The notes beneath the pieces are model-generated. The model was given only the letters and a program-made list of their open reading frames with translations. It did not search any database and was not told the DNA's origin. A stretch of DNA of 64,000 nucleotides from Phlebotomus papatasi (lineage: Eukaryota; Arthropoda; Insecta; Diptera; Psychodidae): assembly GCF_024763615.1 (NCBI RefSeq), contig NC_077223.1, positions 2,356,001-2,420,000 on the forward strand, written 5' to 3'. This document shows, in pieces, positions 1-9,890 of the stretch (position 1 is the first letter of the stretch; the number at the start of each line of letters is the position of its first letter). The position numbers and the translations under genes were made by a program.

Positions 1-1598
1 AGGCCATTTCTTGAGAAAAACAAATTACCAAGTTTTGCGTGTATTTACACCAAAGCGTATCTTAATAAAAAAATTTTTGCTCTCAACTGATATAATTGGT
101 GGATGGATAAAAAGTGAGAAACTGTGTTTATCGCTCACGAAACCAGTTCAGTTATTTCAATTGGTAAAGTGGTTGGATTATTGAATGGTTATAAGAAGTA
201 TTGAAAGCTCATGTTGCTAGCAAAAATATGTACTTGAGGAAAAACAATGCTATTCATTGATTTTCTTTAGAAAAGCCACCAAATGTCCTTTTATGCAAAA
301 TCATTGGTTCAATAGATTTTATCGCAAAATCTCTAAATTTATCCCCTGCAGCAGACCCTCTAATTCACTCTAATTGTCCCAACAATAAATGGGTACCTAT
401 GTACATGTTTTTTTGTTATTACTTAAGAATTCACTTATAAAAACAATAAATTGCCCCGAATGCGAGTGATTAATGAAAATTTAATCAATGAATAATTGTA
501 TGGCGGTAAAGTGGATTTATTAAGAAAAGACAATTGGACGGTATTTTCTTACCATGCTATTTTTGGATTAAATCATTGTCGTTTTGTACCCACCCCCCTG
601 CTCTGCTTTTTTTTTTCTTACTTCTACTTTACAAGACCAAAACAATCAATGACGGGGGCACCGGAGGGGCAGTAAAAACAGCAATAAACAGTTGCTGATC
701 CGCGATATAATCTATCAAATATTTCAACATTTAGCACACATACACCCGGACAAGGTTACACGACATGGCCACTGACGGGCGTTTGCGGATGGCGGCGCCA
801 CCGGGCGTGGGTGTAGCGGGAACACGAAAAAAAAGCCACCTCTCCCGCTTAAACCGGATCACCTGAGAATGTCTTGGACGACATTCACAAGAACCCAAAC
901 AGTCAGCCAGAGGCACTTCACCATTTGCGGGTCTATTCAACTTTATGAGAACTAGACAATTTTTTTTAAATAAAATTGGCTTATCCGGGATTTAGTAAAT
1001 AAAGCCCTAGTAGGGCTTATTTAATGACTACTTCCATGTAGAAACATTTGCAAACAATGGAAGAACCTGGGGCAAAATGTGACAAAATGGATATTTTATT
1101 GCTGAAAGAAGGTATATCAACTTCTTAAGGATACATTGAAGCTTACAACAGTTGTAGGAGTCCGGTCTTACCGTTCTTGTACAACACACAGAACGTTCTT
1201 ATTTACTAAAAAAAAAAACTGTACCATTTGCACTCGAGAGCAAGGAGAATGCAATTGGATTAAAGAGACAGTCTTGGAAAACCCAAGATTTTTCGTAATT
1301 TCAAAAGGGAATTTCTAAAGGTAACATGCGAAAAATCGTATGTCAATGTAGCTCTACAGCTCAAAACAGACCCACCTACCTCTATTTTATGAAATTTAAT
1401 AGATTTTTAAACATTTAAGTAATAATTTTGGAATTGAATATAACTGCGAAATGAAGAATTATTGAGAATGAACGAAAAGGCTAAATACGTTAGTTTACGT
1501 TTTTGGGACTTTTACGATATCTTAACCTATTAAACTTAAAGTTATTTAGAATTTTGAAACTAAAGATACCATCTTCTGTCTTTAAGCATATGACTAAA
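1..1598. other. non-coding stretch with one solo MITE end
   Basis: I see no convincing gene here. Positions 600-930 are more GC-rich than the surroundings and hold a 69-codon minus-strand frame with no recognisable motif. Positions 1058-1110 match one end of the inverted-repeat element at 21272-22147, sharing the words CTGGGGCAAAA and GTGACAAAA/GTCACAAAA followed by GGATAT. No second end is seen nearby, so this is a solo or truncated copy. Confidence 0.5.
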
Positions 1599-1602
1599 GC
1601 GG

Positions 1603-2424
1603 TTCCGGTAAAAATACCGAAATCAAAAATCCCGAATGCATTGAAATTCCCAATGAGTCAAAAATATAAATAGGTCAAATAGCCAAATAGGCTAAAATTC
1701 CGAAGAGACAAAATACCGAATGGGCCAAAATTGAGAATATCCCAGAAAGCCAAAATTCAAAATGGGTCAAAACCCCGAATGGATTCATATCCCGAAAAGC
1801 CAAAATCCCTAATATGTCAAAACCCCGAAAAACCAAAATTCCGAAAAGTCGAAACCCGAATGGATTGCAATCCAGCACAGAAAAATCCAAAATAGGCCAC
1901 AATTCCAAATGGGTCAAAATCCCGAATGGGCAAAAAACTTGAATGCGACAAAGTCCTGAAAAGATAAAATCCTTAATGGGTCCATATCCCGAACAACCAA
2001 AACTCCGAAAAACCTAAATAGGTCAAAATCTTGAAATGCCAAAACCCGAAACGAAAAATCTAAAATAGACCAAAATTGCGAAAAGCCAAAATCCTGAATG
2101 GGCCAAAATTCCCAAAAAGCCAAAACCCAAAATGGATGGGTCAAGATCCCGAATGGAACAAAATCCTAAATGTATCGAAATACGGATGAGTCAAAATCCG
2201 GAAAGGACAAAATCCAGAAAAGGCCATTATCCTGAAATCTAAAATTCCGAATTCTAAAAGTGTCATAGCTACTCCCACGATTGCACCCGCGATTACTTTA
2301 GAGAAAGGGATTTTTTATGTCATTTTGAGAAATTGTTCCAAACATTATACTTTGTATAACTTCGTCTCTTTCAGGATTTTGACATTCGGGATTTTGGCTT
2401 TCTTGGGATTTGACCGTTACCGGA
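1603..2424. mobile_element. inverted-end element filled with a minisatellite
   Basis: The left end reads TTCCGGTAAAAATACCGAAA, and the right end, read on the other strand, gives TCCGGTAACGG followed by the same GCCAAAATCCCGAATG words. Between them, from about 1620 to 2260, is a degenerate tandem repeat built from alternating units such as GAATGGGTCAAAATCCC and GAAAAGCCAAAATTCC. Two minus-strand open frames here (1675-1917 and 1914-2144) read as repeating Phe/Trp/Leu words and are by-products of the repeat. The terminal inverted repeats are imperfect, so the exact edges are uncertain. Confidence 0.55.
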
Positions 2425-3548
2425 CTAAAGGACTCTAATATCTCAAATTTAAAATTTATAAATTGCAAATATTCAATTAATAAATTTTTGAATTAACTGA
2501 GTACGGGGTCTAAAAACAATTATTTTTAGAGTTTCATAAATTTCTAATTAAATTCTGAATTTTATTATAAAAACACAAGAAAAATTAATATCAACCCATT
2601 TTATACTTTTACGATTTTTGACCTCCTGATAAGTTCGTAAATCATTTTTTACTCTGTTAACTTTTTTTTAATAATTTGTATTAAAAAAAGAATCAAGAAA
2701 ACAAATCTAATCCGTATTTTATTATTTTTATGTTTTTAAAATATCCTAGAATTTCGACTTAATAAGTTCGAAATCTACTTTGTTGTTTTCAAAACTTGGG
2801 GTTGGGATTTTACGATTTTGAAATTTTGAGTGAAAAAGTAGGAATTCAAAAAAAACAAGATCATCTCTGCTTTCTTTTGGAATTTCGATTTGGCAAATCC
2901 GAAATCTGTTTTTTGGATTAGAAGTTTAGATTTTAGTTTTCTCTTTAATAAGAATTTCGACTTAGAAAATTCAAGATCATCTCTTGTCAAAATTTCTAAA
3001 TTTTGTTTATTTCGAATTCATGGCCGACTTAAAAGAAGCACCTCTGGGTAGTATTCAGGATAAAATCGGGCAGAAGAATTATGTGTGCAACCGATTTTGA
3101 AATTTTCCGGTTTAGGACTTTTAGGATTTTCATTAAAGTTTAGATCCACAAACAAGAAAAAAAACCTGTATAGAATTTCGAAATTCAGGACAAGAGCAGT
3201 GCTAAGATTCTAAGCTCAATTTGTTCCGAAAATTTTAGTATTAGAACTTTAACATTTTTGATGATCTCCAGATCAATAATGATTGATTTAATCTCTGTTT
3301 TAAAAGTCCTGATTTAAAGAGCATCAGTGCAATATCCAAATTCGTTAACGTTAATAGATATAACAAGTTTCAAAGAAATAAAAACTTCTTTTCATTCTGT
3401 TCTTCCAAAGTTTTCCGCTTTTAAAATTCACTGTTAAACTTTTAAATAAAAATTCACTGGCGATTTATTATATTTCTGTCACGAAAAATCTATGAATATT
3501 TAATAGGAAATATGAAAAATATTGTGAATTATTGAAAAATTGACTTAC
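2425..3548. other. AT-rich non-coding stretch
   Basis: This stretch is AT-rich and contains loosely repeated AATTTCGA/TTCGAAAT words. A 26-codon plus-strand frame begins with an ATG at 3020, but nothing supports it as a gene. If the exon at 3549-3719 is real, this stretch would be its downstream intron. I looked on the minus strand for a second VMA21-like membrane helix and did not find one. Confidence 0.4.
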
Positions 3549-3719
3549 CTTTTTCTTCGACATGAATATTGAAGCCAAAAATTGTTTCAGCAAGAAGACC
3601 ACGGTGATGGGGAATGGAAAGATGATGAAAAGGGTCGAAAATCTGAGAGAATTTTTCCAAAGTTGCCACTCAATTGTGCGTTTGCCAATCAATTTTTGTC
3701 CACTAGAGGGAATCTGCAT
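3549..3719 (-). CDS. candidate first coding exon of a small membrane protein, VMA21-like
   Basis: The minus strand has an ATG at 3717-3719 preceded by an in-frame stop (TGA). It runs 57 codons and ends exactly at a consensus donor, AAG|GTAAGT, in phase 0. The encoded part has a short polar start and then a hydrophobic helix at about residues 29-53 that includes FPITVVFLLKQFLASIF. A proline, a run of hydrophobic residues, then F.LK.F....F recalls the first membrane helix of VMA21, the small ER protein that helps assemble the V-ATPase Vo sector. VMA21 has two helices of this kind in about 100 residues. The second helix is not found downstream in the window, so the rest of the gene is missing or the resemblance is chance. 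An overlapping plus-strand frame (3562-3834) has no recognisable content. Confidence 0.35.
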
Positions 3720-3834
3720 TGAGTACCCTCATGCCAAATATCGTTGTCATCTCTGTCATACTAAAAAATCTGCTCTTTTGCATCTACAATTTCACTTAAT
3801 CCTCTTCATTCTGCATCCATTTACCACGATTTAA

Positions 3835-4900
3835 CTGAAAACATTCCAATGAAAAAGGTCCCTATCAATTAAAACTGAATAATCTTTCAAATCCCAAAGT
3901 CCCCAAAGTGCAAGAAACACCCAAGAAAACAAGAAAAAAGAGAATTCGAGAGGTGAAATTCCACTGAAATTGTGCTAAATTGTCAATAAGTAAAAAAAAA
4001 GTCGCATATCTCCTCCAAAATAATGTCGAGGACGCAAATATTTCTCTAATTGATAATTAGTTCCAACAATTTAACTCTGTCAATTGCACTGCAAAATTCG
4101 ATCGAATACTTGGCAAGAAAACAACAAAAAAAAACTTTGAAAAAAACACTAACGCACTTTACATTAAAGGGTTTTCTCAATTGAAATTCTCCCACAATTA
4201 ATTACCCACGGCTTTTTCATAAGGGGGCCCCTTTGCTTGAGACAACAAAAGCTGATAGAATTTGATTGCACAAGTGGAGATATTCATTTGAATATCCAGA
4301 AACGATTCATTGGACTTATGTAAAATGAATTTAAAAAAAAATATGCAGAAGAAGAGATCTGAGACCAAACTACGCACACGCATTGCACGAAATTGGAGAG
4401 TTTTTTATAAGGCAATTTGATTAATAGACACGAATATTGGAGAATACCGGGTAAATTATGGGCAAAAACGATTTCTCACCAAATAAATAAAATATAAACC
4501 TAATCCAAATATTCACCTTGACATATTAAAAGTTGAAGTTATCATCTTTTTTATTTCTCTCAATGAAAACACTCAAGACGATCCTCATCTTTTTTTTTTT
4601 AAATTGCTCGAACTTTCAAGAGAGAGCAGTATAAATAATTCACCAATTTTACATAATTTTAGCACCGCGAATTTTGACATAATTTGGGAATCTTGCAGAT
4701 TTCACTGAATTTATATTTAGGCCACTTATTGGTCAAAGAGGTATTTTATATAAACCTTTCTTTCAACGAATTAGAAGGTTAATGGAGCACAAAAATTAAT
4801 GAATCTAATTAAATGATTAATCGATCAAATCAAATACCAAAGTTCTTTAAAATGAGTGGCAAAGCGTCCCAGGCTTTGTGAAGTGCTCGAACTCGTATGC
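3835..4900. other. AT-rich non-coding stretch
   Basis: No gene, RNA or clear repeat boundary is visible. The stretch holds several A and T homopolymer runs of about 9 and short open frames without motifs. If the minus-strand exon at 3549-3719 is real, its promoter would lie in the lower part of this stretch. Confidence 0.4.
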
Positions 4901-4919
4901 TATTCCTCAAAAGTACTTT

Positions 4920-5480
4920 CACATCATTTACCGTTTACCGGTTTTCAACCGATTTGAATCGATTTGTAAATCACAAACATTGCTTATCGGTTCATAACAG
5001 GTCCATTACCGGTTCACAACTAATCTGAATGGATTTATAAATCACTCAAAATATTTCCCAAGATACACCTCAGGAGTAATTTAATTGAATTTCGAGTAAA
5101 ATTAGTTATCGGTTATGAATCGGTACATTACCGGTGCAAAACCGATTAGAACCGGGTCAGTTTTGTTGGAAATTCTAAGACCTTCACAACGAGCCCAAAT
5201 ATAACCCCATTCGCTTGATAAATGCGCTCTCTAGAGCCTTTTTATCGTTTGACCTTGAAAAATCGTTATTAGGAATGATTCAACGGTATTTTCACACATG
5301 ATAAATTTAGGAAAATAAGGGGTATGTTAACGATAATTGAGTCAATTTGTGGGGGTTCCCCGGAAGATCTGAAGTCACTTTCTCTAACCGTTTGGCTTCT
5401 AGAGCTGGCGACAGCCGGACGAACAGACGGACAAACAGCGTGACATTTCTCAGAAATTGTCTAAAACACGAAGATTTGCA
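4920..5480 (+). repeat. CGGTT-rich dispersed repeat, copy 1
   Basis: This copy contains repeated words such as ATTACCGGTTCACAAC, TTATCGGTTATGAATCGG and GAACCGGGTCAGTTTTG. They are followed by a conserved tail running through CTCTCTAGAGCCTTTTTA, TTGACCTTGAAAAATCG and a CGGACGAACAGACGGACAAA segment. The same order recurs at 5745-6175 and 54575-54850, and in reverse at 24120-24330, which identifies a dispersed family. No coding capacity or terminal structure was seen. Confidence 0.6.
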
Positions 5481-5507
5481 AAGAAAAAAGGTCTTTGTAG
5501 GGGTTGA

Positions 5508-5645
5508 ATGTTTTCTGCATATCGTCGGTTTCATCGACCGTTGTCGTATCTGCATTTTGCTTTTCAGCCGTTGCTTCTTGCTTGAAATGCTGACGCAAAG
5601 AAAATGCAGATATTACAACGGTCGATTGAACCGAGGATATTTGAT
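5508..5645. mobile_element. short foldback element with ATATCGTCGGTT arms
   Basis: The left arm (ATATCGTCGGTTTCATCGAC, then CGTTGTCGTATCTGCATTTTG) is repeated in inverted orientation on the right (CAAAGAAAATGCAGATATTA, then ACGGTCGATTGAACCGAGG), with a centre of about 20 bases. A related, more diverged copy lies at 18053-18175. Open frames on both strands here arise from the palindrome. Confidence 0.55.
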
Positions 5646-5744
5646 TAGGCAACATTTAGAAACTACAATAATAGCCCAACTGCTAGAATTCCAAGTACCT
5701 CTGTGATGTCGTATCTGCTAGAAAATAGCTAAGTGTTGTGACTT

Positions 5745-6175
5745 AGCCGGTATCGGTTCATAACCGGTTCTTTATCAGTTGAGAACCGATTGGAACCGGT
5801 TAGTTTTGTCAGAAATTCCAATAGCTTTCCAACCATCCCAAACACGATACCATCTGAATGAGAAATACGCTTCCAATAGACTTTTAAACTTTTGACCTTG
5901 AAGAAACATTATAAGGAAAGCTTCAAGGGTATTTTCGTAGGACAAACTATCCGCCTAGATAACCTCTAAAACATATCTAAAAATGAAAAAAAAAATCACA
6001 CGACGCGTTTTCGAGTAATCTCAAGAAACATAGTTCTAGAGGAGAATGGTCTGGGATGGAGGAAATTGAGGAGCATGTCAATGGCCCCACCGAATGCCTC
6101 AAATTTTTATCAATAACCCTTTACCTTGTAGATGTAGAAAATACAGACGAACAGACGGACAAATAGAATGACAAA
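5745..6175 (+). repeat. CGGTT-rich dispersed repeat, copy 2
   Basis: This is the second copy of the family at 4920-5480. It includes TATCGGTTCATAACCGGTTC, then GATTGGAACCGGTTAGTTTT, the TTGACCTTGAAGAAAC segment and the ending ACGAACAGACGGACAAATAG. It is more diverged from copy 1 than the copy at 54575. Confidence 0.55.
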
Positions 6176-6229
6176 GGAATAAAAAAATAATTAAATGATG
6201 CATTGGAAAATGCTTGAAACTGTCAAAAT

Positions 6230-6800
6230 ATTCAAACTACTAGAAAAATTTCTAGCAGTTCTTAAAGGAATTTGTAATTAAAAATTCGTGACATATTTAA
6301 CAAGATATTAAAAAGTAAATTAATTACAGAGAACTACAGAATTAAAGCCTCTCTCAGAATTATGTTGATACTCAAACTGCTAGAAAATTACAGAAAATAG
6401 TTGGGATTATTGTGTGTTTAAGTGAAGATTTCTACACACTTTAAGAAGTTTTCGACAATATTTAGTATATTGAAGGAAATTGTTTTCTCCTGTGTAGGCA
6501 AAACCGTCAAAATTTCTGTCAAACTGTCAAAACCAGTATGCAGAGGTGATAGCTGTAATAATAGTCAAAGTTTTTTCTTTATAAAGGTACCAGGAATATA
6601 TTCAAATTGCTAGAAGAACTTCTTAGATGTTTCAAAAAATTTATATTTACTTATTACGTATTAAAGGAAGACATTAAAACTGCTAGAAAGTATTGAAATA
6701 TTTTTGGTTCTCGTCCATTTACAAAAAAAAATGTGAACAAATTGAAGAGCTAGGTTCTAATCCAAATGTAAAGAAATTGCAATAATATTTAGTTATATAG
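6230..6800. repeat. zone of degenerate CTGCTAGAA repeats, left part
   Basis: The word (A)CTGCTAGAA, with a partly shared context (TTAAAACTGCTAGAAAG, ACCAGGAATATATTCAAATT), recurs near 6371, 6607 and 6680. It recurs again on the far side of the retrotransposon near 9580, 9726, 9822 and 9864. The stretch 6664-6790 is especially similar to 9560-9690, including GGAAGACATTAAAACTGCTA and a shared AAAGAAATTGCAATAA. The two flanks therefore look like parts of one older degenerate tandem repeat split by the later insertion. Confidence 0.55.
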
Positions 6801-9006
6801 TGCAATAATAATATTCCTAATAAGAGCTCAAGAGGATATGATTCTGTCTCTACATATTGCATTAAACAAGTCGCACTGAATATTGTAGACATACTAAAGA
6901 AGCTTTTTAATGACTGCCTCGAGCAGGGTGTCTATCCCGACTGTCTTAAAATTGCCGTTGTTGTGCCAATATTCAAGAAAGGCGTTAAGTCTGAAGCTGG
7001 AAACTACCGCCCAATATCACTTCTTCCTATTTTCTCGAAGATTTTTGAGAAGTTAATTCAGGACCGTTTAGTCGGCTTCTTGACTGGTCAATGTTTTTTT
7101 AGCGACTCTCAGTTTGGGTTCCGGCAGGGATGCTGCACTGAGGATGCTATTGACAGGGTTGTGGGGGTAATTCATGCGGGAATAAACGAGGGCTTGCGTG
7201 TGGCGGCTGTGTTTCTCGATCTGACGAAAGCCTTCGACACAGTCAACCACGCGGTTCTTATCCAAAAACTTGAGACGGCTGGTATCAGGGGGGTTCCGCT
7301 TCGGCTTTTCGAGTCTTATTTGAGAAATAGAGTCCAAAGGGTCAAAGTGGGGGGCACTCTAAGTTCTCCGAGAACTATCCGGTGTGGTGTGCCTCAGGGG
7401 ACTGTGCTGGGTCCACTGCTATTTCTAATCTATATAAACGATTTGCTCCAACTTCATTTTAAGGGTGTTGTTACAGCCTATGCGGATGACCTGGCCATCG
7501 TGTGCAGTGGGAATGACTGGGAGAGTGTGGATGCTCATCTGATGCATGATCTGAATTTGACGAGACAGTTCCTTATACTGAATTCGATGACATTGAGTAT
7601 CAAATCACGGGCAATCCGTTTTCTTCATGGAAGTAACGATGACAATCCTAATCCTGGAATTATGAGTCATTCGCCCCTGTGTGGTGGTGTCAACTGTAGC
7701 GCTTCTTGTGTCAATATTCCCTATGTTAATGAATATAAGTATCTGGGGGTTGTTGTTGATTATAGGCTGGATTGGAAATCTCATGTTCGGTGTCTGTCAG
7801 ACACTCTTAGGCCTCTGGTGAGCTGTGCCTACAGAATTGGGCATCTTTGCCCACTCATTGTCATGCGCAGCATGTATTTCGCTTGTGTTGAATCTCGTCT
7901 GAGATATGGGCTATCTGCTTGGGGATCTTCCGGTCGGCTTGCACTGGCACCTGCTGTGAGGGCGCAGAGGTTTATGCTGCGAGCGATCCTTCATAAGAAA
8001 AAGCATGACTCCCTTTGGAGGGATTTTTATCTGCTTGGCATGTTTCCTTTGGCCTATCTATATAAATATAAGACACTGCGGACTTTTTTCATGTGGGGTG
8101 GGTATTTGTCTTCGCAAAGAAGTCATGGTGATAGAAATGGCCTACAGGTATCTGTGCCTCGTCCTAGATGCGAACTCTTTAGAAGAAGTCTGTCCTACAT
8201 GGCTCCCACTCTCTTTAACGCCCTTCCAATTTCCCTTAGACTGCCACACCTGACGTTGGGTAGATTTTCGGAGGAATTATGTGCTCATCTTTGGAGCAAT
8301 TGTTTCTCCGAAAGACGCGACTGATGTCCAATTTTGATTGCTTTTATTTGTTTGTCGATGGGGTTCGGGACACCTTGTATTATTGCGAGTGTGCCTGAGT
8401 GCGGTGTAGTGTACCACATTCTTTTGAGTTTTTCTTGGAGACATCTGCTAAAGTAATTACTTGCTAGAGTGCCTTTCTGGCTCTCTTCTGTCCGGGGTCT
8501 CTTTTGGGCCTTCAGCCTTTTCTCTCCCCAAACTTGTAAAGAGCGGGCTTGAACGGTGTATCTGGATTATAAAAATTGATATTGGTCTCCGACTCCACCG
8601 TAGCTTTGGATCGTCCGATGTGCTTTGGTGTCTTGATCTCCTTCTTGCCACCTAACTTTTGTTATTTTTAAAATTTTTTTTTTCTCTCAACTTTTAAATT
8701 ATTGTTCTTCGAACCAACACGGCAACATCACGTGCTAGCTCCCTAGCCACGTTGTCGAATTTCCCATGTGTCATATCTGGCAGTTTCCCCCCTTCCCACA
8801 CATCCTGGTGAGTACTGCTTGTTAGTCTGCAGAGAAAAGATCGTTTAACACGACAAAAGACTACACAGCCTGAGAAAAAGCATTTCCGCCGTTTGGCTTT
8901 GGAGGCTGGTCGTCAACGCTAAGACGGCGGCGGACGCTTGGTATGGGGGGCTAATGTAAAGGCACATGTTGGTAATAAAAATACATACATACATACATAC
9001 ATACAT
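6800..9006 (+). mobile_element. 5'-truncated non-LTR retrotransposon (CR1/L2-like or Jockey-like)
   Basis: The element has an intact reverse transcriptase frame, a 3' untranslated region of about 660 bases and a short tail of ATAC tetranucleotides at about 8984-9006, next to host repeat sequence. The endonuclease and any ORF1 are absent, so the copy is truncated at its 5' end, as is usual for target-primed insertion. Its base composition is clearly more GC-rich than the flanks. I could not identify a target-site duplication, so the 5' edge is only good to some tens of bases. The clade assignment is from motif style only. Confidence 0.85.
6801..8324 (+). CDS. reverse transcriptase of a non-LTR retrotransposon (5' truncated)
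   Basis: The frame is open from just after a TAG at 6798-6800 to the TGA at 8322-8324, which is 507 codons without a stop. The N-terminal part has the non-LTR lead-in (PIFKKGVKSEAGNYRPISL). The catalytic motifs follow: FLDLTKAFDTVNH with the first aspartate near residue 140, GVPQGTVLGPLLFLIYINDL, and the YADD box near residues 227-230. The C-terminal part has the thumb-like and NALP-type ending seen in CR1/L2/Jockey relatives. No ATG start is present because the 5' half (endonuclease) is missing, so the product is not expected to be mobile by itself. The absence of stops suggests a fairly young insertion. Confidence 0.85.
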   Translation, partial: CNNNIPNKSSRGYDSVSTYCIKQVALNIVDILKKLFNDCLEQGVYPDCLKIAVVVPIFKKGVKSEAGNYRPISLLPIFSKIFEKLIQDRLVGFLTGQCFFSDSQFGFRQGCCTEDAIDRVVGVIHAGINEGLRVAAVFLDLTKAFDTVNHAVLIQKLETAGIRGVPLRLFESYLRNRVQRVKVGGTLSSPRTIRCGVPQGTVLGPLLFLIYINDLLQLHFKGVVTAYADDLAIVCSGNDWESVDAHLMHDLNLTRQFLILNSMTLSIKSRAIRFLHGSNDDNPNPGIMSHSPLCGGVNCSASCVNIPYVNEYKYLGVVVDYRLDWKSHVRCLSDTLRPLVSCAYRIGHLCPLIVMRSMYFACVESRLRYGLSAWGSSGRLALAPAVRAQRFMLRAILHKKKHDSLWRDFYLLGMFPLAYLYKYKTLRTFFMWGGYLSSQRSHGDRNGLQVSVPRPRCELFRRSLSYMAPTLFNALPISLRLPHLTLGRFSEELCAHLWSNCFSERRD

Positions 9007-9890
9007 TTAACGCAGTATTTTTATAGGGATACCAGGGGAAAATTCTGTAACTCTGTGATTTGATCACCTGTCAATATTTGCAAACGATTCACTAAAGTGG
9101 TAGGAAAAGAGATTCTGTAACTTGTGAAAGCTTCACGTGAAACGATTACTTTGAGGTTCTGTGTTACACTTGTCAATTTTTCGTTGACGTTATCACTCGC
9201 TGAAGCCAAAGAAAAATATAAGTAGAAAAATATGGAAAGAGATGTGTATAGTACGCAAAATTTCGAATGAAAAATCACGTGTGTAGAGTGCACTCTAGTG
9301 CAGTAATGTGATCAATAAAATATTACTGTTCGTATTAATTGTTCTCTGAATTGTATTACAGGCAATTCGAGCAATTTTCCATGCGTGCCAACTGTGATTC
9401 GGTCAGTTTTCGAGCGAATGTATGGCTGCCAACTTAGTACGCAGTGGATAAATGCGAGAGAGAGAAAAGATAAAAACATTTGCTATATTTTTTTGCCATT
9501 CTCGTAGTTCAGTAAGTAAGTGTTAATATTAATTTTAATTTATTTTTTTTTTGCGAATAATATTAAGGAAGACATTAAAACTGCTAGAAAGCAGTAATGA
9601 AATAGTTTTGGCTGTCGTACATTTACAAAAGAATCTGTGCAACAATTTGAAGAGTTAAGTTCAAATCGAAATTAAAGAAATTGCAATAAATCCAATGTTT
9701 CATAAGGATACCAGGAAAAATTCAAACTGCTAGAAAGTTATATAAACTTTCTGGTTCATATCACTTTTTTAAAGTTCAGGAAGAATTTGCTTTGGAAATT
9801 TTAAAGAAAAGAACGTCAAGCTAACTGCTAGAATACCGAAAAAAATATATTTAATCCAATATATACTGCTAGAATTTTAATTGAGATACT
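9007..9890. repeat. zone of degenerate CTGCTAGAA repeats, right part
   Basis: The CTGCTAGAA repeats continue on the right side of the retrotransposon. Segment 9560-9690 is a diverged copy of 6664-6790. The phrase GATACCAGG followed by A/G-rich sequence occurs at about 9028 and 9704 and as GGTACCAGG near 6586. A minus-strand frame at 9021-9293 has no recognisable motif. Confidence 0.5.

Noticed and set aside
1675..2144. Two minus-strand frames with repeating Phe/Trp/Leu words
   Set aside because: They are translations of a minisatellite inside an inverted-end element, not proteins.
5347..5706. 119-codon plus-strand frame
   Set aside because: It runs across the CGGTT-rich dispersed repeat and a foldback element and has no motif.
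6800..9030. Target-site duplication for the retrotransposon
   Set aside because: Comparing bases around 6780-6815 with 9005-9025 gave no convincing direct repeat, so none is claimed.
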